This document shows positions 1 to 7,148 of a stretch of 44,161 nucleotides of DNA, piece by piece. The notes below the pieces were generated by a model. The model was not told where the DNA came from. It made no database searches and worked only from the letters and a program-made list of their open reading frames with translations. Location: positions 1-44,161 of the forward strand of contig UQSF01000017.1 in assembly GCA_900543625.1 (NCBI GenBank), read 5' to 3'. Each line of letters opens with the position of its first letter. Position 1 is the first letter of the stretch. Made by a program: the position numbers and the translations under genes. This DNA comes from an uncultured Eubacteriales bacterium (GTDB lineage Bacteria; Bacillota; Clostridia; Oscillospirales; Oscillospiraceae).

Positions 1-672
1 GCGCGCGGCAAGGACAGCCGGCATCGTGTCCGCGTCCCGCTGCCCGAGCCCGACCTCCAGCAGCGTGCCGGTGAGGATGCGCACCATGTGGTACAAAAAG
101 CCCTCGCCCGAAAATGACAGGCGCACCTCATCGCCCAGCCGCTCGACGGTGATGGCATCGACCGTGCGCACGGCGGATTTTTTCATGCGCCGGTTGGCGC
201 AGAACGACGTGTAGTCATGCCGGCCGCACAGCAGCGCCGCCGCGCGCTGCATGGCCGCCGTGTCGAGCGGCTGCGGCAGGGCATAGACATAGCGGCGCTC
301 GAACACGTTCGGCGTATCGCTGTTCCAGACGCGGTAGACATACGTCTTGCCGCGGCAGGACAGGCGCGCGTGAAAGCGGGGCCCGGCCTCGGTGAGCGTG
401 AGCACGCCGATATCGCCCGGAAGCTGCGCGCGCAGCCGGCGCAAAAGCTCCGGCGCGGGCAGGTCGGTCTTCGCGCGAAACGACGCCGTCTGCATCCGGG
501 CGTGCACGCCCGCATCCGTGCGGCCGGAGCCCGCGACCTCGACCGGCTGCTCAAGCAGGGCGCTGAGCGCGGTCTCGAGCCGTCCCTGCACGGTGTCCGG
601 CGTGTTGCCCTGCCGCTGCCAGCCGTTATAGCGCGTGCCGTCGTAGCTGAGCGTCATGCAGAAATTCGGCAT
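1..672 (-). CDS. truA: tRNA pseudouridine synthase A, 3' end cut by window
   Basis: TruA converts U38-U40 in the anticodon stem of tRNAs to pseudouridine. The visible 224 codons start MPNFCMTLSYDGTRYNGWQR, and the family's catalytic motif GSGRTDAGVHAR places the nucleophilic aspartate at D53. Further conserved blocks follow (KTYVYRVWN, RRYVYALPQPLD, GRHDYTSFC, FLYHMVRILTGTLLEVG). The C-terminal end lies beyond the window edge. The ATG at 672 is preceded by AGGAGGTG at 677-684. It is the first gene after a terminator hairpin (700-735) that follows the cooC/ACS-like operon. I see no clear separate promoter, so transcription may rely on read-through or a promoter I missed. Confidence 0.93.
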   Translation of the reverse strand, partial: MPNFCMTLSYDGTRYNGWQRQGNTPDTVQGRLETALSALLEQPVEVAGSGRTDAGVHARMQTASFRAKTDLPAPELLRRLRAQLPGDIGVLTLTEAGPRFHARLSCRGKTYVYRVWNSDTPNVFERRYVYALPQPLDTAAMQRAAALLCGRHDYTSFCANRRMKKSAVRTVDAITVERLGDEVRLSFSGEGFLYHMVRILTGTLLEVGLGQRDADTMPAVLAAR

Positions 673-694
673 GGTGCACCTCCTGTGTCCAAAG

Positions 695-735
695 GTTTAT
701 AAAAGCACGGCCGCGCAGAGCTTGCGGGGCCGTGC
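695..735 (-). terminator. Rho-independent terminator of the cooC/ACS-like operon
   Basis: On the minus strand GCACGGCC (735-728) pairs with GGCCGTGC (712-705) and is followed by TTTTATAAA. It lies directly against the end of repeat copy E1 and about 20 nt before the truA ribosome binding site, so it separates the two transcription units or attenuates truA. Confidence 0.7.
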
Positions 736-740
736 CCGGC

Positions 741-927
741 TTTTCAAAAACCTCGTAGCCTTTCGCCGCCGCTGCGGCGAAAGAAAGTCCGATCATTTTC
801 TCCGGCGACATGCGCGGCGAAGAAAATACTTCTCAGGCTGCAAGTGTGGAATTTGTGCGCCGTAGACGCACAAATTATGCGCGCAGCAGACTGCAGCCCC
901 TTTGTCAAAAAGGAATACTTTTTGACA
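741..927 (-). repeat. Multi-hairpin intergenic element, copy E1
   Basis: First of eight related elements. Strand is given as the sense of the gene upstream of it. Read in that sense it has a 25-nt palindrome (903-927), a long GC hairpin, a hairpin with arms ATTTTCTYCG/CGRAGAAAAT, then a hairpin with arms TTTCGCCG/CGGCGAAA, ending GGTTTTTGA. It starts 3 bp after the stop codon of the ACS-like gene and ends against its terminator. In this copy the GC hairpin is replaced by a different perfect stem (AATTTGTGCG/CGCACAAATT), so pairing is kept although sequence is not. Confidence 0.85.
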
Positions 928-930
928 GTT

Positions 931-1674
931 TCAGGCGTGGTGCTCCTTCTTGGCAGCCTTGCCGAAGTGGAGCTCCTTGAGACCCTCGACCTCGTCGCAC
1001 ACGGGCTTGAAGCTGCAGCTCGCGCAGTCGAGATCCTCGGGCATGCCCTCGAGGATGGTGTTCATGGTCTTGGTCACATCCTCGATCTTCTTGGCCGTGG
1101 CGTGCAGGGCCTTGAAGTCGACGTCCTTGGTGACGAAGATCACGCGCACGTTGGTGATGTTCGGGTTTTTCTTATACTGCTTGATGAAGTCGCAGCCGAC
1201 CTTGTAAAACGAGATGCCCTTCTTGACGGCCTTCTTGCTCACGCGGATCTGCTCACGGCTGCTCTCGGGCGAGACGCGCATCATGTAGCCGTCCGGGAAG
1301 ACGTGATACTTCACAAACTCGATGTTGCGGATGGCGGCGTAGGCCGCGTCCTTCTTTTCGACGTCGATGTCCTTGACACCGAGGATGACGATGCGCGCAA
1401 AGGGCACGTCGCCCTTGATCTCCTTCATGTCCGGACCGTAGAGCAGCACCTCGTCGCTCGGGACAAGGCCGGCATCGGACGTGACGCAGGTGAAGTTCAC
1501 GGCCTCATTCGCGCCGCCGCCGAGCTCATACGCCGCGTCGCGCAGCAGCACCAGCTCGCTCTCGCCGTTGTCCTTCCACGCGTCGCGCTCTTTATATGCC
1601 CACTTCTGCGTCGGCGCGCCGAGCAGGTCGTTCGTTTCGCGGATAAAGCTATCGTAAAGTTCCATATCTTTCAT
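931..1674 (-). CDS. Stand-alone acetyl-CoA synthase (CODH/ACS beta) middle-domain-like protein
   Basis: 247 residues that align, by eye, with the central part of bacterial acetyl-CoA synthase AcsB. Recognisable blocks are FELVR-like SELVLLRDAAYE, a VLLYGPDMKEI segment matching IEVIGPDIDQI, and MMRVSPESSREQIRVSKKAVKKGI-type sequence matching the ACS stretch around WLRVSKDAVAKGF. A cysteine cluster C217-x2-C220-x5-C226 near the C-terminus matches the start of the A-cluster ligand region (CVLCQSF...C in AcsB). The fourth cluster cysteine and the Ni-binding C-G-C of true ACS are absent, and the N-terminal CODH-binding and C-terminal domains are missing. It is therefore unlikely to be a complete ACS; a corrinoid- or metal-handling role is inference. 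RBS GAGGAGGA precedes the ATG; 27 nt separate it from cooC upstream. Confidence 0.75.
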   Translation of the reverse strand: MKDMELYDSFIRETNDLLGAPTQKWAYKERDAWKDNGESELVLLRDAAYELGGGANEAVNFTCVTSDAGLVPSDEVLLYGPDMKEIKGDVPFARIVILGVKDIDVEKKDAAYAAIRNIEFVKYHVFPDGYMMRVSPESSREQIRVSKKAVKKGISFYKVGCDFIKQYKKNPNITNVRVIFVTKDVDFKALHATAKKIEDVTKTMNTILEGMPEDLDCASCSFKPVCDEVEGLKELHFGKAAKKEHHA

Positions 1675-1701
1675 GTTCGTTCCTCCTCAGATTGTCCCGG
1701 C

Positions 1702-2475
1702 TCAGAAGATGCCCAGGTTGTGCAGCGCCTCGTGGACACCGACCATGATGTTGGAGTCCTCCGGCAGCTCAAACACGCTCTTGCCGCGGATGTCGTTGGC
1801 GGCGTGCTGCGGATCGGTGGGGATGTAGGCGAGCACCGGCACCCCGTCGAGCTTGACGAGGTCGTTCATGCTCGGGTCAACGACGCGGTTGACGATCATG
1901 CCGATGCGCTCGTAGGTGATGAGGTCGTCGGCGGCCTCCTTGATCTCGCGGCAGACGTTCACGCCCTTGGCGCTCTGGTCGGTGACCAGCACGAGGTGCG
2001 AGACCTGCTCCATGACGCGGCGGCTGATCTGCTCGATGCCGGCCTCACCGTCGATGACCACATAGTCAAAGTCGTTGGCGAGCATGCTGATGACTTCCTT
2101 GAGGTAGGAGTTGACCGAGCAGTAGCACCCGGCGGCCTCCGGACGGCCGATGGCGAGAAAGGCAAAGCCGTCGCACTCGACCATGGTGTCAAAGATGCGG
2201 AAGCGCGCCTCGTTGAGCACCTCGATGGCCTGCCGGTACTCGCCGCGCTCCGAGGTCTGGATGACCTCATTGCGGATGTCGTCGATCGTGTGCTCGACGT
2301 GCACGCCCAGCGCCGTGGACAGGCCGACGGCCGGGTCTGCGTCGATGGCGAGGATGCGCTTGCCGGGAAAGGCCTCCACCAGCTCGCGCACGATCGCCGA
2401 GCACAGAGAGGTCTTGCCAACGCCGCCCTTCCCCGCGACAGCGATGATCTTGGCTTTCGTTTTGTTTTCTTCCAT
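1702..2475 (-). CDS. CooC-type nickel-insertion ATPase (MinD/ParA family)
   Basis: 257 residues with a deviant Walker A motif GKGGVGKTS (residues 15-23), ILAIDADPAVGLSTALG, and DYVVIDGEAGIEQISRR as the Walker B/switch region. A C-Y-C pair at C117/C119 matches the CXC that binds nickel at the dimer interface in characterised CooC proteins. Family role: ATP-dependent maturation of nickel enzymes, classically carbon monoxide dehydrogenase. Here the downstream partner in the operon is an ACS-like fragment rather than a CODH, so the client is uncertain. The gene is divergent from the hydrogenase at 2793. Confidence 0.85.
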   Translation of the reverse strand: MEENKTKAKIIAVAGKGGVGKTSLCSAIVRELVEAFPGKRILAIDADPAVGLSTALGVHVEHTIDDIRNEVIQTSERGEYRQAIEVLNEARFRIFDTMVECDGFAFLAIGRPEAAGCYCSVNSYLKEVISMLANDFDYVVIDGEAGIEQISRRVMEQVSHLVLVTDQSAKGVNVCREIKEAADDLITYERIGMIVNRVVDPSMNDLVKLDGVPVLAYIPTDPQHAANDIRGKSVFELPEDSNIMVGVHEALHNLGIF

Positions 2476-2684
2476 AGTGCGTTCCCTCCTGCGGCTAAAA
2501 TAACGGTCAAGCCTGTGGCTTTGCTTGCATCCATCCTACCACAGGCCGGCCGGTTTTTCTGTGTCCACGTCACAGTCCGCCGCAGCCGACGGGCCGAAAA
2601 CGCGGACATTTGCGCCGCTCTTGTATAATTTTCGACAAAGTTTGGGCTGCGCGTTCTTTTTTTGTCAGGATTTCAAAAAAAGAA

Positions 2685-2713
2685 TTGCGAAATTTATCAC
2701 GTATCAGTATAAT
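2685..2713 (+). promoter_or_regulatory. Promoter of the [FeFe]-hydrogenase gene
   Basis: TTGCGA (2685-2690), 17-nt spacer, perfect TATAAT (2708-2713), in an A/T-rich patch that contrasts with the surrounding GC-rich DNA. The leader to the ATG is about 70 nt. Confidence 0.7.
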
Positions 2714-2739
2714 GTTTTACACAAGCTCCCGTCAAGTGC

Positions 2740-2757
2740 TTGTTGCAAAATTCACGA
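2740..2757 (+). promoter_or_regulatory. Possible Rex-like operator in the hydrogenase leader
   Basis: TTGTTGC-AAAA-TTCACGA resembles the 7-4-7 Rex consensus (TTGTTAA/TTGTGAA-N4-TTAACAA/TTCACAA). The right half matches 6 of 7 and the left half 5 of 7. It lies about 20 nt after the expected transcription start. Rex, the NADH sensor, controls hydrogenase and fermentation genes in Clostridia. The match is imperfect, so this is only a candidate. Confidence 0.35.
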
Positions 2758-2792
2758 ATCCAGACAAGTTTTTCTATCAAAAGGAGTGCAAT

Positions 2793-4331
2793 ATGCGCGG
2801 CATTGAAACCGGAAAGGTACGTATCCGTCACGAAGTGTTCACGGAGATCGCACGTCTCGCCTACGAGGGCGGCGATTATGCCAAGCGGCTCGAAGAGCTG
2901 CCGTTCAAGATCATCCCCGGTGAGATCGGTACATACCGGGACAGTCTGTTTCTCGAGCGTGCCGTCGTCGGCGAACGGCTGCGGTTGGCTATGGGACTGC
3001 CGCTGCGCAAGTTTTCGGAGTTTTCGCTGCTGTCGGACGGTGTGGAAAAAGCGCTCGATCCGGAGGTCTACTACGAAAAGCCGCTCATCAATGTCATCAA
3101 ATTCGCCTGCAACAAATGCCCCGACAACGTCGTGAAGATCACGAACGTGTGCCAGGGCTGTCTGGAGCATCCGTGCATGGCGGTCTGCCCGCGGCAGGCC
3201 ATCACGCGCATCAACGGGCAGGCGCACATCGACCCCGACAAGTGCATCCGCTGCGGACGCTGCCTCAAGGAGTGCAAGTTCAACGCCATCGTGCGCCTTG
3301 AGCGCCCGTGCCGCAAGGCCTGCGGCATGGACTGCATCCATTCCGACGGACTCGGCCGCGCCGACATCGACTACTCCAAGTGCACCTCCTGCGGCCAGTG
3401 CATGGTCAGCTGCCCGTTCGGCGCGATCTCGGACAAGAGCCAGATCTTCCAGACCATTCAGGCCGTCAAGAGCAACACCCCCGTGTACGTCGCGCTCGCG
3501 CCGGCGTTCGTGGGGCAGTTCGGCCCCGAGGGCGTGCCGGAGCGGATGCGCAGGGCGTTTCAGCGTCTCGGCTTCGCCGACGTGTATGAGGTCGCCATCG
3601 GCGCGGACCTGTGCGTGATCGAGGAGGCGGCGGACTTTCTTGAGGAAGTGCCCGACAAGCACAAGTTCATGGTCACGTCCTGCTGCCCGTCGTGGAGCGA
3701 CATGGTCAAAAAGCTCTTCCCCCAGTTTGAAAAGAACATCTCCGTGGCCTTCACGCCGATGGTGCTCACCGCGCGCATGATCAAGCGCGACCACCCGGAC
3801 TGCAAGGTCGTGTTCATCGGTCCATGCGATTCGAAAAAGCTCGAGGCGCGCCGCCAGAGCGTGCGCAGCGACGTGGACTTCGTGCTCACGTTTGAGGAGG
3901 CGCTCGGCATCTTCGCGGCCAAGGGCATGGACAAGGCGTTCCTGCCCGAGGACGAGGAGGAGCTGCCCGCCTACTCCAGCCGCGACGCGCGCCGCTTTGC
4001 CTATTCCGGCGGCGTGGCGCAGGCCGTCGTCAACGCCATCCATGATATGCAGCCCGAGCGTGAGGTCAAGGTCGCCGCGGCGGCGGGTCTGGCCGACTGC
4101 CGCAAGCTGCTGATGATGGCCAAGGCCGGAAAATACGACGGCTACCTGCTCGAGGGCATGGCCTGCCCGGGCGGCTGCATCGCCGGTGCGGGCACACTGC
4201 GCCCCATCGAGCAGTCGCACAAGGAGGTCGAGGCCTTCAGCTCCGAGGCGTGCTTCACCTGCGCCAACGACACGCCGTATATGGACTATCTGCCCCTCAT
4301 CGAGGAAAAGGACAAGATCCGCAAACTGTAA
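2793..4331 (+). CDS. Group B monomeric [FeFe]-hydrogenase
   Basis: 512 residues. The N-terminal domain carries ferredoxin-type clusters: C120-x2-C123-x4-C128-x3-C132, C151-x2-C154-x2-C157-x3-C161, C173/C177/C181, and C197-x2-C200-x2-C203-x3-C207. The H-cluster domain has all three family motifs: TSCCPSW (295-301), GPCDSKK (343-349) and EGMACPGGC (454-462). It would catalyse proton reduction or H2 oxidation with ferredoxin at the 2Fe subsite; group B enzymes are soluble and their in vivo direction is poorly known. The start is the ATG at 2793 because AAAGGAG lies just upstream and the ORF before it has no hydrogenase similarity. The gene is divergent from cooC and followed by duplicated terminator hairpins around element E2. 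HydEFG maturases are not in the window. Confidence 0.92.
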   Translation: MRGIETGKVRIRHEVFTEIARLAYEGGDYAKRLEELPFKIIPGEIGTYRDSLFLERAVVGERLRLAMGLPLRKFSEFSLLSDGVEKALDPEVYYEKPLINVIKFACNKCPDNVVKITNVCQGCLEHPCMAVCPRQAITRINGQAHIDPDKCIRCGRCLKECKFNAIVRLERPCRKACGMDCIHSDGLGRADIDYSKCTSCGQCMVSCPFGAISDKSQIFQTIQAVKSNTPVYVALAPAFVGQFGPEGVPERMRRAFQRLGFADVYEVAIGADLCVIEEAADFLEEVPDKHKFMVTSCCPSWSDMVKKLFPQFEKNISVAFTPMVLTARMIKRDHPDCKVVFIGPCDSKKLEARRQSVRSDVDFVLTFEEALGIFAAKGMDKAFLPEDEEELPAYSSRDARRFAYSGGVAQAVVNAIHDMQPEREVKVAAAAGLADCRKLLMMAKAGKYDGYLLEGMACPGGCIAGAGTLRPIEQSHKEVEAFSSEACFTCANDTPYMDYLPLIEEKDKIRKL

Positions 4332-4334
4332 ACA

Positions 4335-4362
4335 TACTGCGCACCGCATCCCCGGTGCGCAG
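4335..4362 (+). terminator. Left copy of a duplicated terminator hairpin
   Basis: The 28-nt sequence here, with stem CTGCGCACCG/CGGTGCGCAG, is identical to 4563-4590. The left copy has lost its T-tract and is followed directly by element E2; the right copy still has TTTTT. The pair forms a direct repeat bracketing E2. Confidence 0.8.
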
Positions 4363-4369
4363 CTGCACC

Positions 4370-4558
4370 TGTCAAAAAGTGATACTTTTTGACAAAGGGG
4401 TGGGCGGCCTGACTGCAGCGCACGCGCTGGCCGCCGGAGGCGGCCGGCGCGCACGTTTGCAGGCCGAGCGGTATTTTCTTCGCCGCACATGTCGCCGAAG
4501 AAAATGATCGGACTTTCTTTGCGCCTGCGGGCGCAAACTCCACGAGGTTCTTTGACAA
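4370..4558 (+). repeat. Multi-hairpin intergenic element, copy E2
   Basis: Full copy in the same sense as the hydrogenase gene: palindrome 4370-4394, GC hairpin, ATTTTCTTCG hairpin, then a final hairpin whose arms are TTTGCGCC/GGCGCAAA instead of the usual TTTCGCCG/CGGCGAAA. Both arms changed together, which is compensatory. It ends CTTTGACAAGC, matching the inverted TTGTCAAA of the palindrome end. It is bracketed by a 28-bp direct repeat of a terminator hairpin. Confidence 0.85.
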
Positions 4559-4562
4559 GCTG

Positions 4563-4595
4563 TACTGCGCACCGCATCCCCGGTGCGCAGTTTTT
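4563..4595 (+). terminator. Terminator after the hydrogenase gene (right copy)
   Basis: Hairpin CTGCGCACCG-catc-CGGTGCGCAG (with a C between) followed by TTTTT. It is identical over 28 nt to 4335-4362 on the other side of element E2. Confidence 0.8.
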
Positions 4596-4650
4596 ATAAA
4601 ATCCCTAAAAAACGTCCGTTGTACCAATGATTTTTTTCCACGCTGCGGGC

Positions 4651-4679
4651 TGGACAAGCGCACGTGTTCGCGGTACAAT
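4651..4679 (+). promoter_or_regulatory. guaB promoter
   Basis: TGGACA (4651-4656), 17-nt spacer, TACAAT (4674-4679). A short hairpin CGGAGC/GCTCCG followed by TTTT (4695-4718) lies in the leader and could act as a weak attenuator; no known riboswitch was recognised. Confidence 0.65.
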
Positions 4680-4762
4680 AGCAAAAATATTCTTCGGAGC
4701 GGGCCGCCGCTCCGTTTTCCACAGGCGTACAAATACATGAGAATCATAAGGAGGTCTTTCCC

Positions 4763-6265
4763 ATGGCTTACTTCTTCTCCGGTCAGTCGCACACGTTCAA
4801 CGAGTATCTGCTCGTGCCCGGCTACTCCTCGAGCGAATGCATCCCGGACAACGTCTCTCTGCGCACCCCGCTGACGCGCTTTCGCGCAGGCGAGAAGCCG
4901 GCGCTCTCGCTCAACGTGCCGATGGTCTCGGCCGTGATGCAGTCCGTGTCCGGCGACCGGCTGGCCGTCGCGCTGGCGCAGGAGGGCGGCGTGTCGTTCC
5001 TCTACGGCTCGCAGTCGATCGAGGACGAGGCCGCGATGGTCGCCCGCGTCAAGAGCTACAAGGCGGGCTTCGTGCGCAGCGACTCCAACATCAGCCCCGA
5101 TGCGACGCTGGCCGACATTCTGGCCCTGCGTGAGCAGACCGGTCACTCCACCGTCGCCGTCACCGAGGACGGCACGGCCGACGGCCGCCTGGTCGGCATC
5201 GTCACGAGCCGCGACTACCGCGTGAGCCGCATGGACCCCCAGACCAAGGTGCGCGAGTTCATGACCCCGCGCGAGAAGATGATCACCGCGCCCGACGGCA
5301 CGACCCTGAAGGAAGCCAACAACATCATCTGGGAGCACAAGCTCAACTCCCTGCCCATCGTCAACGACGAGGGCCGCCTGTGCGCGTTCGTGTTCCGCAA
5401 GGACTACGACCTGCACAAGCAGAAGCCGAACGAACTGCTCGACAGCCAGAAGCGCTATCTCGTCGGCGCGGGCATCAACACCCGCGACTACGCCGAGCGT
5501 GTGCCCGCGCTGGTCGAGGCCGGTGTGGACGTGCTCGTCATCGACTCGTCCGAGGGCTACTCCGAGTGGCAGAAGCGCACCATCGCGTGGATCCGCGAGC
5601 GCTACGGTGACAGCGTCAAGGTCGGCGCGGGCAACGTCGTCGACGCGGAAGGCTTCCGCTTCCTCGCCGACTGCGGCGCGGACTTCGTGAAGGTCGGCAT
5701 CGGCGGCGGCTCGATCTGCATCACGCGTGAGACCAAGGGCATCGGCCGCGGTCAGGCGACGGCCGTCATCGACGTCTGCCGCGCACGCGACGAGTACTTC
5801 CGCGAGACCGGCATCTACGTGCCCGTCTGCTCCGACGGCGGCATCGTGCATGACCACCACATCACGCTCGCGCTGGCCATGGGCGCGGACTTCGTGATGC
5901 TCGGCCGCTACTTCGCCCGCTTCGACGAGAGCCCGTCGGACAAGGTCAACGTCAACGGCACGCTCATGAAGGAGTACTGGGGCGAGGGCTCCAACCGCGC
6001 GCGCAACTGGCAGCGCTATGACCTCGGCGGCGGCAAGAAGCTGTCCTTCGAGGAGGGCGTGGACTCCTACGTGCCCTACGCCGGCAAGCTCTCCGACAAC
6101 GTCCAGCAGACGCTGGCGAAGGTGCGCTCGACCATGTGCAACTGCGGCGCGCTGACCATCCGCGAGCTGCAGGAGAAGGCCCGTCTGACGCTCGTGTCCT
6201 CGGTGAGCATCGTCGAGGGCGGCGCGCATGACGTCGTGCTCAAGACCTCGAACAAGCAGGTCTGA
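4763..6265 (+). CDS. guaB: IMP dehydrogenase
   Basis: 500 residues. It oxidises IMP to XMP with NAD+, the committed step to GMP. The catalytic loop GIGGGSICIT puts the nucleophile at C319; D261 lies in IDSSEGYSEWQ, and the flap dyad is R418-Y419 in RARNWQRYD. Two CBS repeats occupy roughly residues 105-215. From memory, the sequence and even the residue numbering (C319, D261, K310, R418, Y419, E431) match the IMPDH of the protist Tritrichomonas foetus, more closely than the short B. subtilis-type enzyme. RBS AAGGAGG at 4748-4754. It is monocistronic between promoter 4651 and the terminator at 6471, with element E3 in its 3' untranslated region. Confidence 0.95.
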   Translation: MAYFFSGQSHTFNEYLLVPGYSSSECIPDNVSLRTPLTRFRAGEKPALSLNVPMVSAVMQSVSGDRLAVALAQEGGVSFLYGSQSIEDEAAMVARVKSYKAGFVRSDSNISPDATLADILALREQTGHSTVAVTEDGTADGRLVGIVTSRDYRVSRMDPQTKVREFMTPREKMITAPDGTTLKEANNIIWEHKLNSLPIVNDEGRLCAFVFRKDYDLHKQKPNELLDSQKRYLVGAGINTRDYAERVPALVEAGVDVLVIDSSEGYSEWQKRTIAWIRERYGDSVKVGAGNVVDAEGFRFLADCGADFVKVGIGGGSICITRETKGIGRGQATAVIDVCRARDEYFRETGIYVPVCSDGGIVHDHHITLALAMGADFVMLGRYFARFDESPSDKVNVNGTLMKEYWGEGSNRARNWQRYDLGGGKKLSFEEGVDSYVPYAGKLSDNVQQTLAKVRSTMCNCGALTIRELQEKARLTLVSSVSIVEGGAHDVVLKTSNKQV

Positions 6266-6275
6266 TCCCGTCGCC

Positions 6276-6465
6276 TGTTAAAAAGTGATACTTTTTGACA
6301 AAGGGGGGGCTGCCTGACTGCAGCGCACGCGCCGTCCGCCGGAGACGGACAGCGCGCACGTTTGCAGGCCGAGCGGTATTTTCTCCGCCGCACATGTCGC
6401 CGGAGAAAATGATCGGATTTTCTTTCGCCACTGCGGCGGCGAAACTCTACGAGGTTTTTTTATCA
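6276..6465 (+). repeat. Multi-hairpin intergenic element, copy E3
   Basis: Full copy in guaB sense, 10 nt after the guaB stop. Palindrome 6276-6300 (one mismatch), GC hairpin, then the second hairpin with arms ATTTTCTCCG/CGGAGAAAAT. Relative to copies with ATTTTCTTCG/CGAAGAAAAT, both sides of one base pair changed together. It ends just before the guaB terminator. Confidence 0.85.
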
Positions 6466-6470
6466 GCCAT

Positions 6471-6507
6471 GCGGCGCTTTGCACACTCTGCGAAGCGCCG
6501 CCTTTTT
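6471..6507 (+). terminator. guaB terminator
   Basis: Stem GCGGCGCTT (6471-6479) with AAGCGCCGC (6493-6501), followed by CTTTTTG. It immediately follows element E3. Confidence 0.75.
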
Positions 6508-6605
6508 GCACATTCGGTCAAAAAATTGTGGAAAACCGCGTGGGTTTTGCGCGCACCGTGTGTATCATAGGGTAGAAACCGGTCACGGCGGGAGGAGGCG
6601 AGGGC

Positions 6606-7148
6606 GTGCACGAACAGGATATGATCGCGCTGCTGCAGCAGCATGACGAGCGCGGCATGGATGCGCTGCTGCTGCACTGCGGGCCGCAGATGCGCTACAT
6701 CATCGCGCCGATCGTGCCGAACGCGCTCGACCGCGAGGAGTGCCTCTCGGAGGCGTCGCTGCGTGTGTGGAACAAGATCGCGCAGTTCGACGCCGCGCGC
6801 GGCAGCTGGAGCGCGTGGCTGACGGCGGTCACGCGAAACACGGCGCTGAACTTTCAGCGCAGCGCCGCCCGGCACGGCGACACGCAGACACTGCCGGAGG
6901 ACGCGCCGTCGCCGGAGGCATCCCCGGAGGAGGCGCTGATACAAGCCGAGCGCCGCGCCGCGCTGCACGATGCGCTCGCACGGCTCGGTCAGAACGACCG
7001 GGCGCTGTTTTACCGGAAGTATTACTACCTGCAGTCCACCGCACAGATCGCCGCCGAGCTCGGCATGACCGAGCGCGCGGTCGAGGGTCGGCTGTACCGC
7101 CTGAAAAAACGGCTGCGCACGATGTTGGGAGGTGACGGCGATGCGTGA
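6606..7148 (+). CDS. ECF-like RNA polymerase sigma factor
   Basis: 180 residues with a sigma-70 region 2 (IAPIVPNALDREECLSEASLRVWNKIAQFD, about residues 30-65) and a region 4 helix-turn-helix (STAQIAAELGMTERAVEGRLYRLKKRLR, about 145-175). No regions 1 or 3, so it is of the extracytoplasmic-function type that redirects RNA polymerase to a small regulon. The start is GTG at 6606, behind GGAGGAGG (6591-6598). Its stop overlaps the next gene by 8 nt, an arrangement typical of a sigma factor translated with its membrane-bound regulator. A TATCAT at 6563-6568 may be its -10, but no convincing -35 was found. Confidence 0.85.
   Translation: MHEQDMIALLQQHDERGMDALLLHCGPQMRYIIAPIVPNALDREECLSEASLRVWNKIAQFDAARGSWSAWLTAVTRNTALNFQRSAARHGDTQTLPEDAPSPEASPEEALIQAERRAALHDALARLGQNDRALFYRKYYYLQSTAQIAAELGMTERAVEGRLYRLKKRLRTMLGGDGDA

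Noticed and set aside
844..2628. Long plus-strand open frame of 594 codons
   Set aside because: It is antisense to the CooC and ACS-like genes, which have clear family motifs and ribosome sites; GC-rich DNA leaves long shadow frames.
2697..4577. 626-codon minus-strand frame
   Set aside because: Antisense shadow of the [FeFe]-hydrogenase, no family similarity.
4680..4762. Purine riboswitch upstream of guaB
   Set aside because: Only a simple GC hairpin is present; the conserved purine-riboswitch loops are absent.
4286..6229. 647-codon minus-strand frame
   Set aside because: Antisense shadow of guaB; Ala/Arg/His/Val-rich composition typical of shadows.
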